NCBI RefSeq assembly: GCF_030867145.1
Contig: NC_134441.1
Coordinates: 7,070,992-7,134,991, forward strand
From: Opisthocomus hoazin
Lineage: Eukaryota; Chordata; Aves; Opisthocomiformes; Opisthocomidae
Direction: 5' to 3'
Length of the DNA stretch: 64,000 nt
This document shows positions 11,801-22,400 of the stretch, in pieces (position 1 is the stretch's first letter; the number at the start of each line of letters is the position of its first letter). The notes beneath the pieces were generated by a model, which was not told where the DNA came from, made no database searches, and was given only the letters and a program-made list of their open reading frames with translations. The position numbers were made by a program, and so were the translations under genes.

Positions 11801-12466
11801 GAGACGGCGTTGTGGAAGGACGCAGGCCGTGCCGGGAGGGTGTTGGTCCGGGATCAGGAAAGCTGCCCAGCAGTTTCTCCCGGCTGGAGTTCTCCCAGCC
11901 AGAGTCTGGCCTGGAACGCGGCTTTCCCACGCCCAGCGGCAGCGGAGAAAGTCTCTCCTCCTCCAGAAATTACGGATTACCCCGAGTCCCATCCGTGCCG
12001 GTGCAGAGCATCTCTCCTGTCCAGGCCCAGAGAAGAAATTAAGCCGACCCCCCCGAAGCGCCGCATCCCGCCCGTGCAGCCTCACCGCTCGCAAACAAAA
12101 ACCCTCGCGGCCTCGAGAAGCTGCGGCGGCTCCATCAGACACCCCCGCGACACCCACCTCGTGGTTCGGGTGGCTGAAAGGCTCGGGGTTTGTTTGTTCC
12201 CCTTCTCCAAGAAGAGCTGGTGTTGTCGACCATCCGAGCGGCCGCCTACGCACGTGGCCCCAGTACAGTCATGCTGGGGGTAGGAGGTGGGTGACCTTTT
12301 TGGGTCCCCACCAGCCACACTTTGTTTACAACTCTGTGACCTTACCAGCCCCAGATCTACATCTACAGCAAATCCAAGGGGTTGGGGAGCAAAGCCTCCG
12401 TGTTCTGGTGGTGCAAGTGCCTCAAGCTTCGTGTCTGAGCATCCTCTGCAGTCCAGGACTGGAGGG

Positions 12467-13080
12467 TCCCTAAAGCCTGGAACCCACAGCCATGCTCCGT
12501 GCAGAGCCTCCGGGAGCTCCTGAGACACGGAGTCGTGTGGTGAGGTGGTGACTGGCACCATGTCATGTCCCTAAAGCCTGAAGAAACCCAAGCCATGCAC
12601 CGTGCAGGGCCTCTGGGAGGTCCTGGGACATGGAGCTCTGTGGTGAGGTGGTGATGAGCACCATGTTGTGTCCCTAAAGTCTGGAACCCACAGCCATGCT
12701 CCATGCAGAGCCTCCGGGAGCTCCTGAGACATGGAGCCGTGTGGTGAGGTGGTGATGAGCACCACATCATGTCCCTAAAGCCTGAAGAAACCCACAGCCA
12801 TGCACCGTGCAGGGCCTCCAGGAGCTCTTGAGACATGAAACTGCATGGTGGGATGGTGATGAGCACCACGTCATGTTCCTAAAGCCTGGAACCCACAGCC
12901 ATGCGCCGTGCAAAGCCTCCGGAAGCTCCTGAGACACAGAGCTGTGTGGTGAGGTGGTGATGAGCAGCATGTCATGTCCCTAAAGCCTGAAGAAACCCAC
13001 AGCCATGCACTGTGCAGGGCCTCCAGGAGCTCCTGAGACATGGAACTGCGTGGTGGGATGGTGATGAGCACCACGTCGTG
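12467..13080. repeat. six-copy tandem repeat, alternating 101/103-104-bp monomers
   Basis: Monomers start with TCCCTAAAG (or a one-base variant) at 12467, 12568, 12671, 12772, 12876 and 12977, and the array ends at 13080. Odd units have CTGGAACCCACAG and even ones CTGAAGAAACCC, so the true unit is a dimer of about 204-205 bp repeated three times. The first dimer is exactly 204 bp, a multiple of three, which partly explains the repeated open frames on the minus strand. I do not recognise a named satellite family. Confidence 0.95.
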
Positions 13081-13654
13081 TCCCTCAGCCTCTGTCCAAG
13101 CTCAGCTCTTGGCTCAAGACCACCAGTAAGGTTTAGGCATGATTTCAATGGGAACAAGCATCCCATTTGCCTCACCACGAGGCACGAAGACCACGCTCAT
13201 GTTCTCCTCCCATTGATGCTGTCATTAATTAGGTGAAAAAATACCAGAGTCGTTCCCCTTTTCAAAGCCCCGGTGGTCCCTGGAGAGCTGGCGTGCTGTG
13301 GCCTCTCCCCCCAGCAGCGGCACAGCCCGGTGCACCTGCGGGGCCGATGGCACATGAATCACCGGTCGGGCTGCGGGACCCGGTCACAAGACCGAGAGAA
13401 GCGGGGAGAAATCACCCGTCAGCTGCCAGCACCCCGAGGGACGCGGCCCCGGGGTGTCAGCACGCCGCACGCGGGGATGGGTGCGCGTCACCCACTCTTC
13501 TCGTGGCACAGCCCGAAAGGGAGGGTCGGGGGCTGGGGGCGGCAGGAGCTCTCGGTGCTCGCGCCGGGGGCTGTGTTTGCTTTTTGGGTCAGGGGAAGCC
13601 ACCAGCGCTTGCTTGGTGTGGGCATGACGGGGACCGAACCCGGCTGGGGCACTG
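13081..13654. other. intergenic, nothing recognised
   Basis: Unique-looking sequence between the dimeric tandem repeat and the CR1 copy. No exon, RNA gene or repeat was recognised. Confidence 0.4.
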
Positions 13655-14162
13655 CTAAAGTCTGTCCAGTGCTGGGCTCCCCAGTTCAAGAAAGATGAGG
13701 AGCTACTGGAGAGAGTCCAGCGGAGGGCTACGAGGATGAGGAGGGGACTGGAGCATCTCTCCTCTGAGGAGAGGCTGAGGGAGCTGGGCTTGTTCAGCCT
13801 GGAGAAGAGAAGGCTGAGAGGGGACCTTAGAAATGCCCATAAATATCTGCAGGGTGGGGGTCAGGAGAACGGGGCCAGACTTTCCAGTGGTGCCCAGTGA
13901 CAGGACAAGGGGCAACGGGCACAAACTGAAGCAGAGGAAGCTCCAGCTGAACCCGAGGAAGAACTTCTTCCCTCTGAGGGTGACGGAGCCCTGGCCCAGG
14001 CTGCCCAGGGAGGTTGTGGAGTCTCCTTCTCTGGAGATATTCCAGCCCCGCCTGGCCGCGGTGCTGTGCCCCCTGCTCTGGGTGACCCTGCTTGGGCAGG
14101 GGGTTGGGCTGGGGGACCCACAGAGGTCCCTTCCAACCCCTGCCATGCTGGGATTCTGTGTA
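13655..14162 (+). mobile_element. CR1 LINE fragment (~500 bp)
   Basis: The longest CR1 copy here. It includes part of the end of the reverse-transcriptase ORF region (GAGAGGCTGAGGGAGCTGGG, CAGCCTGGAGAAGAGAAGGC) and the full 3' end through GGAGATATTCCAG to CCTTCCAACCCC and GGATTCTGTG. It is 5'-truncated and interrupted by mutations, and it lies in the intergenic region upstream of EGR3 in the same orientation. Confidence 0.95.
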
Positions 14163-15880
14163 AATAACGGCAGGGCTTGCCCCAAGCTCCGACGGAGAGA
14201 CGGGGCGCAGGGGGACCGAGGCGGGTGCCAGGGGCAGGGGATGCCGGGCTCACCCGCGCTCCCTGGGCGTTTTTCCTCCCGTTATCTCTGGGGTTAACGA
14301 AGCAGCGGCGGTGCGGGACGCTCCACGCCAGCTCTGAGGAAGGGACCGCAGCGTTTCGTGCACGTGGAGCCGGGCTGCGAAGTCACCGACGCCGGCGACG
14401 ATGATCGGCGTCGCTGGAACACCCCGCGCGGGACGGGGCGCGGGCGGCCTGCGACGGGCGTGCGGGATGAGCGAGAGGAGCGAAAGCTCTCGGCCGCAGA
14501 CTCCGTCCAGACCAAGCTGTAGCGCAAAAGCGTTCAGAGCATCCCAGGTGAGATTTATTTTTTTCCTCTTTTTTTTTTTTGCTCCCTTTGGGTGAATTAC
14601 CCCACTCGGGACGCTCCGACCCCTGAAGCTGAGCTGTCACTGAGCCGGCCCAACCCCCACGCGGCCGTTTTCGTGCCAGGCTGCCTCGGTTTATTTTGGC
14701 TTAAGGCCGTTCCCCATCAATTGGCGTCGAACCACGAGGAGGAACCGCGACGGCGCGGGACTCGGCTGGGTTTGGCGGCGCGCCTCGCCCCCAGCCCGGC
14801 ACCTTCCGCAAGCCGGGGTCTCGTGAGCTTCGAACCGGGCTCAAACCCCGCCGCGGGGGCTCGGGGCGTCATCCCCGCAGCCCCAGCCGCCCGGTTCGGT
14901 GGGGGACGGCCGCGTGCCCGGCGGGGAGCAGGTCCCGCTCCAGGCGGGGGTCACGGGTGCACAGCCCCGCGCCCGTGTCACCGTCACCCTTCCAACCGCG
15001 GCGCCGGGGACGGACACCCACCCAGGTCCGGACACCCACCCGGGTCCGTACGAGACACCGGGTTGCTCAGTTGTGGGGCGAGGAGCGGGTCCGGTGCCCG
15101 GGGTGCACGTCCCCGCGCCCGTGTCACCGTCACCCTTCCGCCCACGGTGCAGGGGGCAAACACCCACCCGGGTCCCTACGAGATGCCGGGGCTGGTGCCC
15201 GCTTGCTCCCAACCGCGATGCCCAGCGCAAGCCTCGCCAGTGCCCACCAGTAAGGCCGAGCGAACCCTGACGCTACGCAGTCCAAGGAACTGGGGGGGAG
15301 GGTTGGGGGGGGGGGGTTGGGGGGGGGGGTGGCCACGCTTGGCTGTCGCGGAGGGGCAGCTCCGTTTTGGAGGGTCCCCGCTTTGCTCCCAGCCGGCTGC
15401 TGCCACCCGCGGGAGCCGAGCACGCAGCGTGGGGACCCGCAGCATCCCCGGCACCGCGGGAACGCGATGATGGGGGGGGGGGGGGGGGGGTCGGCGGGAC
15501 CCCCCGCTGCGGGTCGGGGCGGTGCTGCGGGGGGGGGTGCGGGCCCTGGGTCCCCCTCCGCGCGCCTCCCCAGCGCCGGGGGCACCGGAACCGGTCGCCA
15601 AAGAAGGCAGCGGAGGCGGGGCCGGATCCAGACCTTGTATGGAGCTTCCCCTCGGCCGCCCGCCCGCCCCCCCGCACCCCCCCCGCCGCCGCCGAGCTCC
15701 CCCGGGCCGCGCCGGGCCACGGGCGGGGCGGGGGGCTGGGGGGGGGCAGCGGCGGGGGGGGGGGGGTGTAAATAGAGCGGGGGTGCGGAAGAAGCGGGAT
15801 GCCCTGCGAAGGTGGGGGGGGGGGGTGATAAGGGTGCAAGGGATTGGAGGGGGGGGTCTGTGCAGGGTGGAGTGGGGGGA
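14163..15880. other. very GC-rich intergenic sequence with G-runs
   Basis: No gene recognised. Two copies of a ~147-bp unit lie at about 14967-15190, and long poly-G runs occur at 15294-15332, 15472-15491 and 15752-15768. At 15633-15642 there is a CArG-like CCTTGTATGG with one G in its core. Long minus-strand ORFs over this part come from the proline codons of the G-runs. Confidence 0.5.
14967..15190. repeat. two-copy tandem duplication, ~147-bp unit
   Basis: The phrase GCGCCCGTGTCACCGTCACC followed by CTTCC occurs near 14969 and again near 15116, each followed by ACACCCACCCGGGTCC and a TACGAGA. The spacing is about 147 bp. Confidence 0.75.
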
Positions 15881-16140
15881 TGCGAAGGATAAGGGGGCTC
15901 TGCGAAGGATGGGGGGGCTCTGCGCAGGATGGGGGGGTTCTGCGAGGGATGGGGGGGCTCTGCGTGGGATGGGGGGGCTCTGCGAGGGGTAGGGGGGCTC
16001 TGCGAAGGATAGGGGGGCTCTGCGCACGATGGGGGTGCTCTGCGAAGGATAGGGGGGCTCTGTGAAGGATAGGGGGGCTCTGCGAAGGATGGGAGGGCTC
16101 TGCGCGGGATGGGGGTGCTCTGCGAAGGATGGGGGGGCTT
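15881..16140. repeat. 20-bp minisatellite, 13 units
   Basis: Exact 20-bp periodicity of TGCGAAGGATGGGGGGGCTC with point variants (CGCAGG, CGAGGG, CGTGGG, CGCACG). It lies about 1.5 kb upstream of the EGR3 promoter and is G-rich on the + strand. Confidence 0.97.
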
Positions 16141-17217
16141 CTCATGAAAGCAGGGTCCTGCGATGGATGGGCGCTGCTGTAATGGATTGGGGGGGCGTGG
16201 CTGCAGTGGATGGGGGGGCTGCCGTGGATGAAGTTGGTGGGGGGCCCCGGAGTGGATAAAAGCACACGGGCCAACCCCCCCGCGCTCACAGACAGGCCGC
16301 CGTGGGGGGTCGCTGCCCCCCCATTCCCCGCACATCCCCCCCCCCCAGCAGCATCCCCCACACCCTCCCCACACCCCCCAAACCCAGAGGCCGCTGGCAC
16401 CGCAGGGCCAAAATCCCCTCGCCCCGCAGCCCCGGCCCCCTCCTCCTCCCCCCCCCCCGGCCCCCCCCGCAGCCGGCAGCGGGTGCCCGGTCCCCTCCAG
16501 CCGCAGCTCTCCCCTAGCCCGGATCTCCCTCCCATCGCCAAGCCGGCCCTGCAGGAATTGGGTAAGTGGAGCTCTTGCAACACAGCGTTTTTCCATCCAT
16601 CGGCTGTATAACTCGGAGGGTTTTAAAGATAGCATCAGTTGGCACACTTCGCACGAAACCACCTAATTACCGACGCCTTGGAAGTGCCAAACTTTGCAAG
16701 GGGGGAGGCGAGGTTAAAAATCACAGGCGACCAACAAGTGTTACCTGTTCTGAAGTATTCAAAGCGCTGCTCTCCGCGGGAGCCGGGGGGTGGGAAGGGG
16801 GGGGGCTGGCTGCGGAGGCACCTCTTGTGCCTTCCCCGCTGACCCCCTCCTTCCCACCGAGCTCCGGGATCTGCCTGGTGCTGCTGTTCCTTCCCACCCC
16901 CCACCCCGCCCCGAGCATCTCCCATCCCGCTTCTCCTGGGCTGCGGGATGGGGTTTGCGACAGGTTTCCCCCCCTCCCCGCTGCCGCTCTCCGGCGAGAG
17001 GAGAAGGGGGGGGGGGAAGAATAAAATCTGCAGGTAAGGGCCGGTCTCTGAGCATCCCCGGGGGGGGACACGCAGGGACGGGCGCGGCAGGGGCGGGCTG
17101 CCCCCCGCTCCTTCCCGGGGGGGAGCGATCCGGGCGGGGGGGGGCTGGAGCCGGCACGGGGAGGAGCGGGTGGGGTGTGAGTGAGGAGGGGGAGAGAGAC
17201 ATCCCCCCACCCCCCCT
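16141..17217. other. EGR3 upstream region
   Basis: It contains a C-rich block (16330-16480) and an AT-richer island at 16570-16790. Two good splice-donor sequences, GTAAGT at 16562 and CAG-GTAAGG at 17031-17039, could belong to alternative upstream EGR3 first exons, but no acceptor pairing can be shown from sequence alone. Confidence 0.4.
16570..16790. promoter_or_regulatory. candidate proximal enhancer of EGR3
   Basis: About 220 bp of complex, non-repetitive sequence in GC-rich low-complexity flanks, about 0.8-1.1 kb upstream of the EGR3 TATA box. It carries CACCTAATTACCGACG, TTGGAAGTGCCAA (a near-dyad, NF1-like) and AAGTGTTACCTG (T-box-like). The function is inferred. Confidence 0.35.
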
Positions 17218-17520
17218 GGTGCCGGGTGCCCAATGCCCCGTGTCCGGGGCGGGATGCCCGGTACTCAGTGCCCGGTACCCAGTGCGGGATGCCCGGTGCC
17301 CGGTGCGGGATGTCTGGTACCCGGTGCCCGGGGCGGGATGCCCGGTGCAGGGTACCCGTTGTCCGGTACCCGGTGCGGGATGCCCGGTACCCGGGTTGCC
17401 CGGTACCCGGCACCCGGTGCGGGATGCCCGGTACCCGGGTTGCCCGGTACCCGTTGCCCGGTGCGGGATGCCCGTTGCCCGGTGCGGGATGCCCGGTGCA
17501 GGGTACCCGTTGCCCGGCCC
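17218..17520. repeat. GC-rich minisatellite abutting the EGR3 promoter
   Basis: Irregular tandem array of GTGCGGGATGCCCG and GTACCCG words with an approximate 10-bp sub-period (GGTGCCCGGT, GGTACCCGGT). It stops about 60 bp before the first CRE of the EGR3 promoter. The KpnI-like GGTACC word repeats many times. Confidence 0.95.
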
Positions 17521-17578
17521 CGCTCTCGCCGGCCCCGCTTCCTGCTTTCTAATGTTCCATTGTGCGGAGCTTCCATTG

Positions 17579-17586
17579 TGACGTCT
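17579..17586 (+). promoter_or_regulatory. EGR3: CRE-like site, EGR3 promoter
   Basis: TGACGTCT, one base from the consensus TGACGTCA, lies 75 bp upstream of the TATA-like box. CREB/ATF input is known for EGR-family immediate-early genes. Confidence 0.65.
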
Positions 17587-17610
17587 CGGCCTCGGCTCGG
17601 CTTTGTCTGT

Positions 17611-17620
17611 CCATATATGG
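17611..17620 (+). promoter_or_regulatory. EGR3: CArG box (serum response element), EGR3 promoter
   Basis: CCATATATGG is a perfect CC(A/T)6GG palindrome, the SRF binding site that drives serum- and activity-dependent transcription of EGR genes. It is 43 bp upstream of the TATA-like box. Confidence 0.85.
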
Positions 17621-17625
17621 GCAGC

Positions 17626-17632
17626 TACGTCA
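17626..17632 (+). promoter_or_regulatory. EGR3: second CRE/ATF half-type site, EGR3 promoter
   Basis: TACGTCA, the reverse complement of TGACGTA, starts 6 bp after the CArG box. The close CArG-CRE pairing is typical of immediate-early promoters. Confidence 0.65.
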
Positions 17633-17653
17633 CGGAGCGCTCCCGCCGCCCGG

Positions 17654-17659
17654 ATAAAT
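17654..17659 (+). promoter_or_regulatory. EGR3: TATA-like box of EGR3
   Basis: ATAAAT within CGGATAAATGG. Placing transcription start about 30 bp downstream, near 17685, gives a 5'UTR of roughly 395 nt. The start site is an estimate. Confidence 0.6.
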
Positions 17660-17684
17660 GGGCTGCGGAGTCCCCGGCGGAGCA

Positions 17685-18078
17685 GTCGGGCGGCAGCGAG
17701 GGAACCTGCGAGCGGGGCCGGTTGCGGGGGGGAGCGGGGCCGGGGAGCGAGCGGCAGAGCCGGAGAGAGAGAGAGGAGGGGTTAAATCCTCCCACCCGCT
17801 CCCACAGCCACATCTGCCAGCCAGCTCGCCCCCTCCCCCTCGAGGAAACACCACCAGGGACCCACGCAGGACCGCACCCCCCCCTCCCCTCCCCTCCCTC
17901 CCCGCGCCCCCTCCTCCTCCGCCGCCACCCCCGGCTCCCCCCCCCCCTCCTCCTCCCCCCCCCCCCCCCCCAACTTTTTCTCCTGCATGATTTCCCTCGC
18001 ACGGAGCTGCCACTCGGATGTTGTTTCCTCGGGAGCGGAGCCGGGAGCCACGTTGAGCCAGCCTTTTCCTCCAGTGCT
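17685..18078 (+). other. EGR3: EGR3 5'UTR
   Basis: The leader, from an estimated start to the EGR3 ATG, is GC-rich with a long CCCTCC/poly-C tract at 17876-17971. That tract would form G-quadruplex on the template strand. The only upstream ATGs I see are at 17987 and 18018, both in weak contexts. Confidence 0.6.

Positions 18079-18082
<4 letters not shown>
17987..18082 (+). CDS. EGR3 upstream ORF 1, 31 codons, overlaps EGR3 start
   Basis: ATG at 17987 opens a frame without internal stop that ends at TGA 18080-18082. The stop shares bases with the EGR3 ATG (18079-18081) as ATGA. The context is weak, with T at -3. The peptide (begins M-I-S-L-A-R-S-C) has no recognisable domain. The likely role, if any, is translational: leaky scanning or termination-coupled reinitiation on EGR3. 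That it is translated is inference. Confidence 0.45.
18018..18056 (+). CDS. EGR3 upstream ORF 2, 12 codons
   Basis: ATG at 18018, in a different frame from uORF 1 and from EGR3, ends at TGA 18054-18056, 22 bases before the EGR3 start. The context is weak (C at -3). It is entirely nested within uORF 1. Confidence 0.35.
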   Translation: MLFPRERSREPR

Positions 18083-20264
<2,182 letters not shown>

Positions 20265-20395
20265 GGGATTGCGGGGGGCGGCGCGGTGGCACCCCCATCT
20301 CCTGTTCTGCCCTCCACACCACTCCGGGGGGGGGGCCCGGGGTGGCCTCGCCCCCCGGGTTCGGGATGCCCGGGGGCTGCGCTGGGTGGGGTCCA

Positions 20396-20850
20396 GCCTG
20401 CCCGCACCCGGATTGACCGCGGCCAGCCGGCCCGCACCCGGATCCTGCACGCACCGGGATCGCCGGGACCCGCACTGTCCGGACCCGCACTGCCCGCATC
20501 TGGGCTGCCCGCACCCGGATCGCCCGGACTCGCACCACCCGGATCCCGCACTGCCCGCACCCGGATTGCCCGCGTCTGGGCTGCCTGTACCCGCACCGCC
20601 CAGATCCCGGCTGCCTGTACCCGCACCGCCCGGATCCCGGCTGCCTGTACCCGCACCGCCTGTACCCGCACCGCCCGGATCCCGGCTGCCTGTACCCGCA
20701 CCGCCCGGGTCCGGGCTGCCCGCACCCTCCGGACCCACCCGGATCCCTTCTGCCTGCTCCCGGATTACCCGCACCTCCCGCACCCGGATTGCCCGCACCC
20801 GGCTACTCCGGCTCCAGCCTGCCCGGCTCCCCGCACCCCCGCACCTCCGG
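20396..20850. repeat. EGR3: GC-rich minisatellite in EGR3 3'UTR
   Basis: Irregular tandem array of CTGCCCGCACCCGGAT and GCACCGCCCGGATCCCGGC words. A ~30-bp unit (CCCGGCTGCCTGTACCCGC) is repeated at about 20575-20705. It starts about 130 bp after the EGR3 stop. Confidence 0.93.
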
Positions 20851-20950
20851 GGTCCAGCCGGCCCGCACCCAGCAAGACCCGGATCCGGGCTGCCCGGGGA
20901 GCAGATTCCCGGGATCCCCGCTGACCCGGATCCCGGAGAACCCGCATCCC

Positions 20951-21058
20951 AGCCGCCCCGCTCCCCCGGGGCTGGGCTGCCCAGGATCGGGCCCTCCCCG
21001 GGATCCCAGCCGCCCCGCTCCCCCGGGGCTGGGCTGCCCAGGATCGGGCCCGTCCGGC
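20951..21058. repeat. EGR3: 57-bp tandem duplication in EGR3 3'UTR
   Basis: Two near-identical copies containing GGGGCTGGGCTGCCCAGGAT start at about 20951 and 21008. The repeat itself contains an inverted repeat, GGGCTGCCC. Confidence 0.85.
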
Positions 21059-21586
21059 TGGGGGTGGACGGACGGAGCCGATCCGGCTCCCCCCCGCCCC
21101 GCCGGGCCTGGGGCCGTTCCCCCGCACCCCGCACCCCGCAGCACTCCCCCCCCAGCCACGCACCGGTTCCCCGCGGCCGAGGTAAGCGGGCTCGGACCCC
21201 CGGCCGGGCTGGCGGGGTGGGGGGCGGCTCTGCGGGTCCCCCGCAACTTCGGGGGGCGGCGGGAGCGACGTCCCGGCAGCAGCTTTTGGGTTTGGTGGTT
21301 TGTCTTTTTTTTTTTTTTTTCCTTTTTTTTTTTTTCAGCAGAAGGGAAATTCTTTACAGAAATGCAGGAAAAAAAAACAAAAAAGCGCCCAGTATTTTGC
21401 TGAATACTTTTTATAATGTGAGATATTTTTATTTTATTTTATTTGGTCACTTTAAAACAACCAACCAACTACGGAGGGAGAAAAATCAATTAGTCCTCTA
21501 TTTTATTTTTCTTTTTTTTTTTCTTTCTCCTTCTGGTATGTGCATGTCATTGCATGACTGCTCTGATTTTTTTCTTCTTTTGTTTT

Positions 21587-21592
21587 AATAAA
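21587..21592 (+). terminator. EGR3: AATAAA, probable proximal polyadenylation signal of EGR3
   Basis: The first AATAAA after the EGR3 stop, within TTTTAATAAAACTGTGCTC, is followed by GT-containing sequence. Another AATAAA occurs at 21729. AT-rich 3'UTR-like sequence continues another ~800 bp, so use of a distal site is also likely. Confidence 0.5.
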
Positions 21593-22400
21593 ACTGTGCT
21601 CAGACATTTAAGCTAAACTAAGCAAAAATAATAATGACTTTAAAAAAAAAAAAATCTTTGTTGCCAAAAGGTCGTGCTATCCAGGTTTGGTGTCTGCATG
21701 TGAAAAAAAAAATTAAAAACATACAAAAAATAAAGAGAAGGGAAAGAATGCAGTCTAATTTATGTGAACTGAAAGGAACAACAAAAAAAAAACAAAAAAC
21801 CACAATCAGGTTTAACCACACAAACCTAAGGGAATGATATTTTTTGAAAGACTTTTGTATAAAGTTGAGTACTTAGAGAAAAAAAAAATCATACCAGATG
21901 TAATATATTTTGTGGATGTTTTTATTTCTTGGATTTATAGTACCTTATACTAAGGTTAAAAAAAATTATGCTTGATATTGTGAAAAGGTGATAATTTTCA
22001 CACACATTTCATTTGCTCATTTGTCACGTTGTAATGCAAATATGATAGTTAATGCATACAGCATTTTTAAGGGAAAAAATCAGAAATATTGAACTGATGT
22101 CTTGTTGTACCATTTGCACTGTGAGCAAATGCTAATGCAGTAAATATATTGTGTTTGCTGACAATCAAAAGCTGTAGTAAATATCTTTATTTTACCTTGC
22201 TTTGAAAAGACCGATGTTGGTTTGGAAAGCAAAAAAAAAAGTCTCTAATATGTAAGGGGGGTGTTCAAGGGGCTGGAAATGTGCGGGGCGGGCGCTGTGC
22301 CTCTTTGCGGGCGACTTTGAAACCTGTCTGTACATTTTTCTCCAGTGTTGTATTTTCTTAAACATCTTTTTTTCTTTTTTCTTTTTTTTTTTTGCTATGA

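Larger units (their letters stand above)
7233..12466. other. PEBP4-EGR3 intergenic, central part
   Basis: No gene recognised. AT-rich islands alternate with GC-rich blocks: 7420-7900 (T-rich, GA repeats near 7570), 8374-8445, 8690-8840, 9418-9490 and 10900-11010. GC-rich sections carry long overlapping ORFs on both strands, the longest at 9421-10830, that have no recognisable domain. Confidence 0.5.
20265..22400 (+). other. EGR3: EGR3 3'UTR (end approximate)
   Basis: It has two contrasting halves. From 20265 to about 21290 it is GC-rich and carries a minisatellite (20396-20850) and a 57-bp tandem pair. From 21290 to about 22400 it is AT-rich, with AT-rich runs such as TTATTTTATTTTATTT near 21430, scattered ATTTA pentamers, and TTTGCAC at 22113-22119 (the miR-19-type seed match). 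Instability elements are normal for immediate-early transcripts. The 3' end is set by where the AT-rich tract stops; no canonical hexamer lies at that end. Confidence 0.6.

Noticed and set aside
12571-13074. Repeated ~67-codon minus-strand frames with similar peptides
   Set aside because: Consequence of the 204-bp dimeric repeat being divisible by three; no homologue recognised and no initiation or splice context.
15130-16662. 510-codon minus-strand frame
   Set aside because: Its proline/serine-rich text comes from poly-G runs and the 20-bp minisatellite. Another overlapping frame is equally open, so there is no coding signal.
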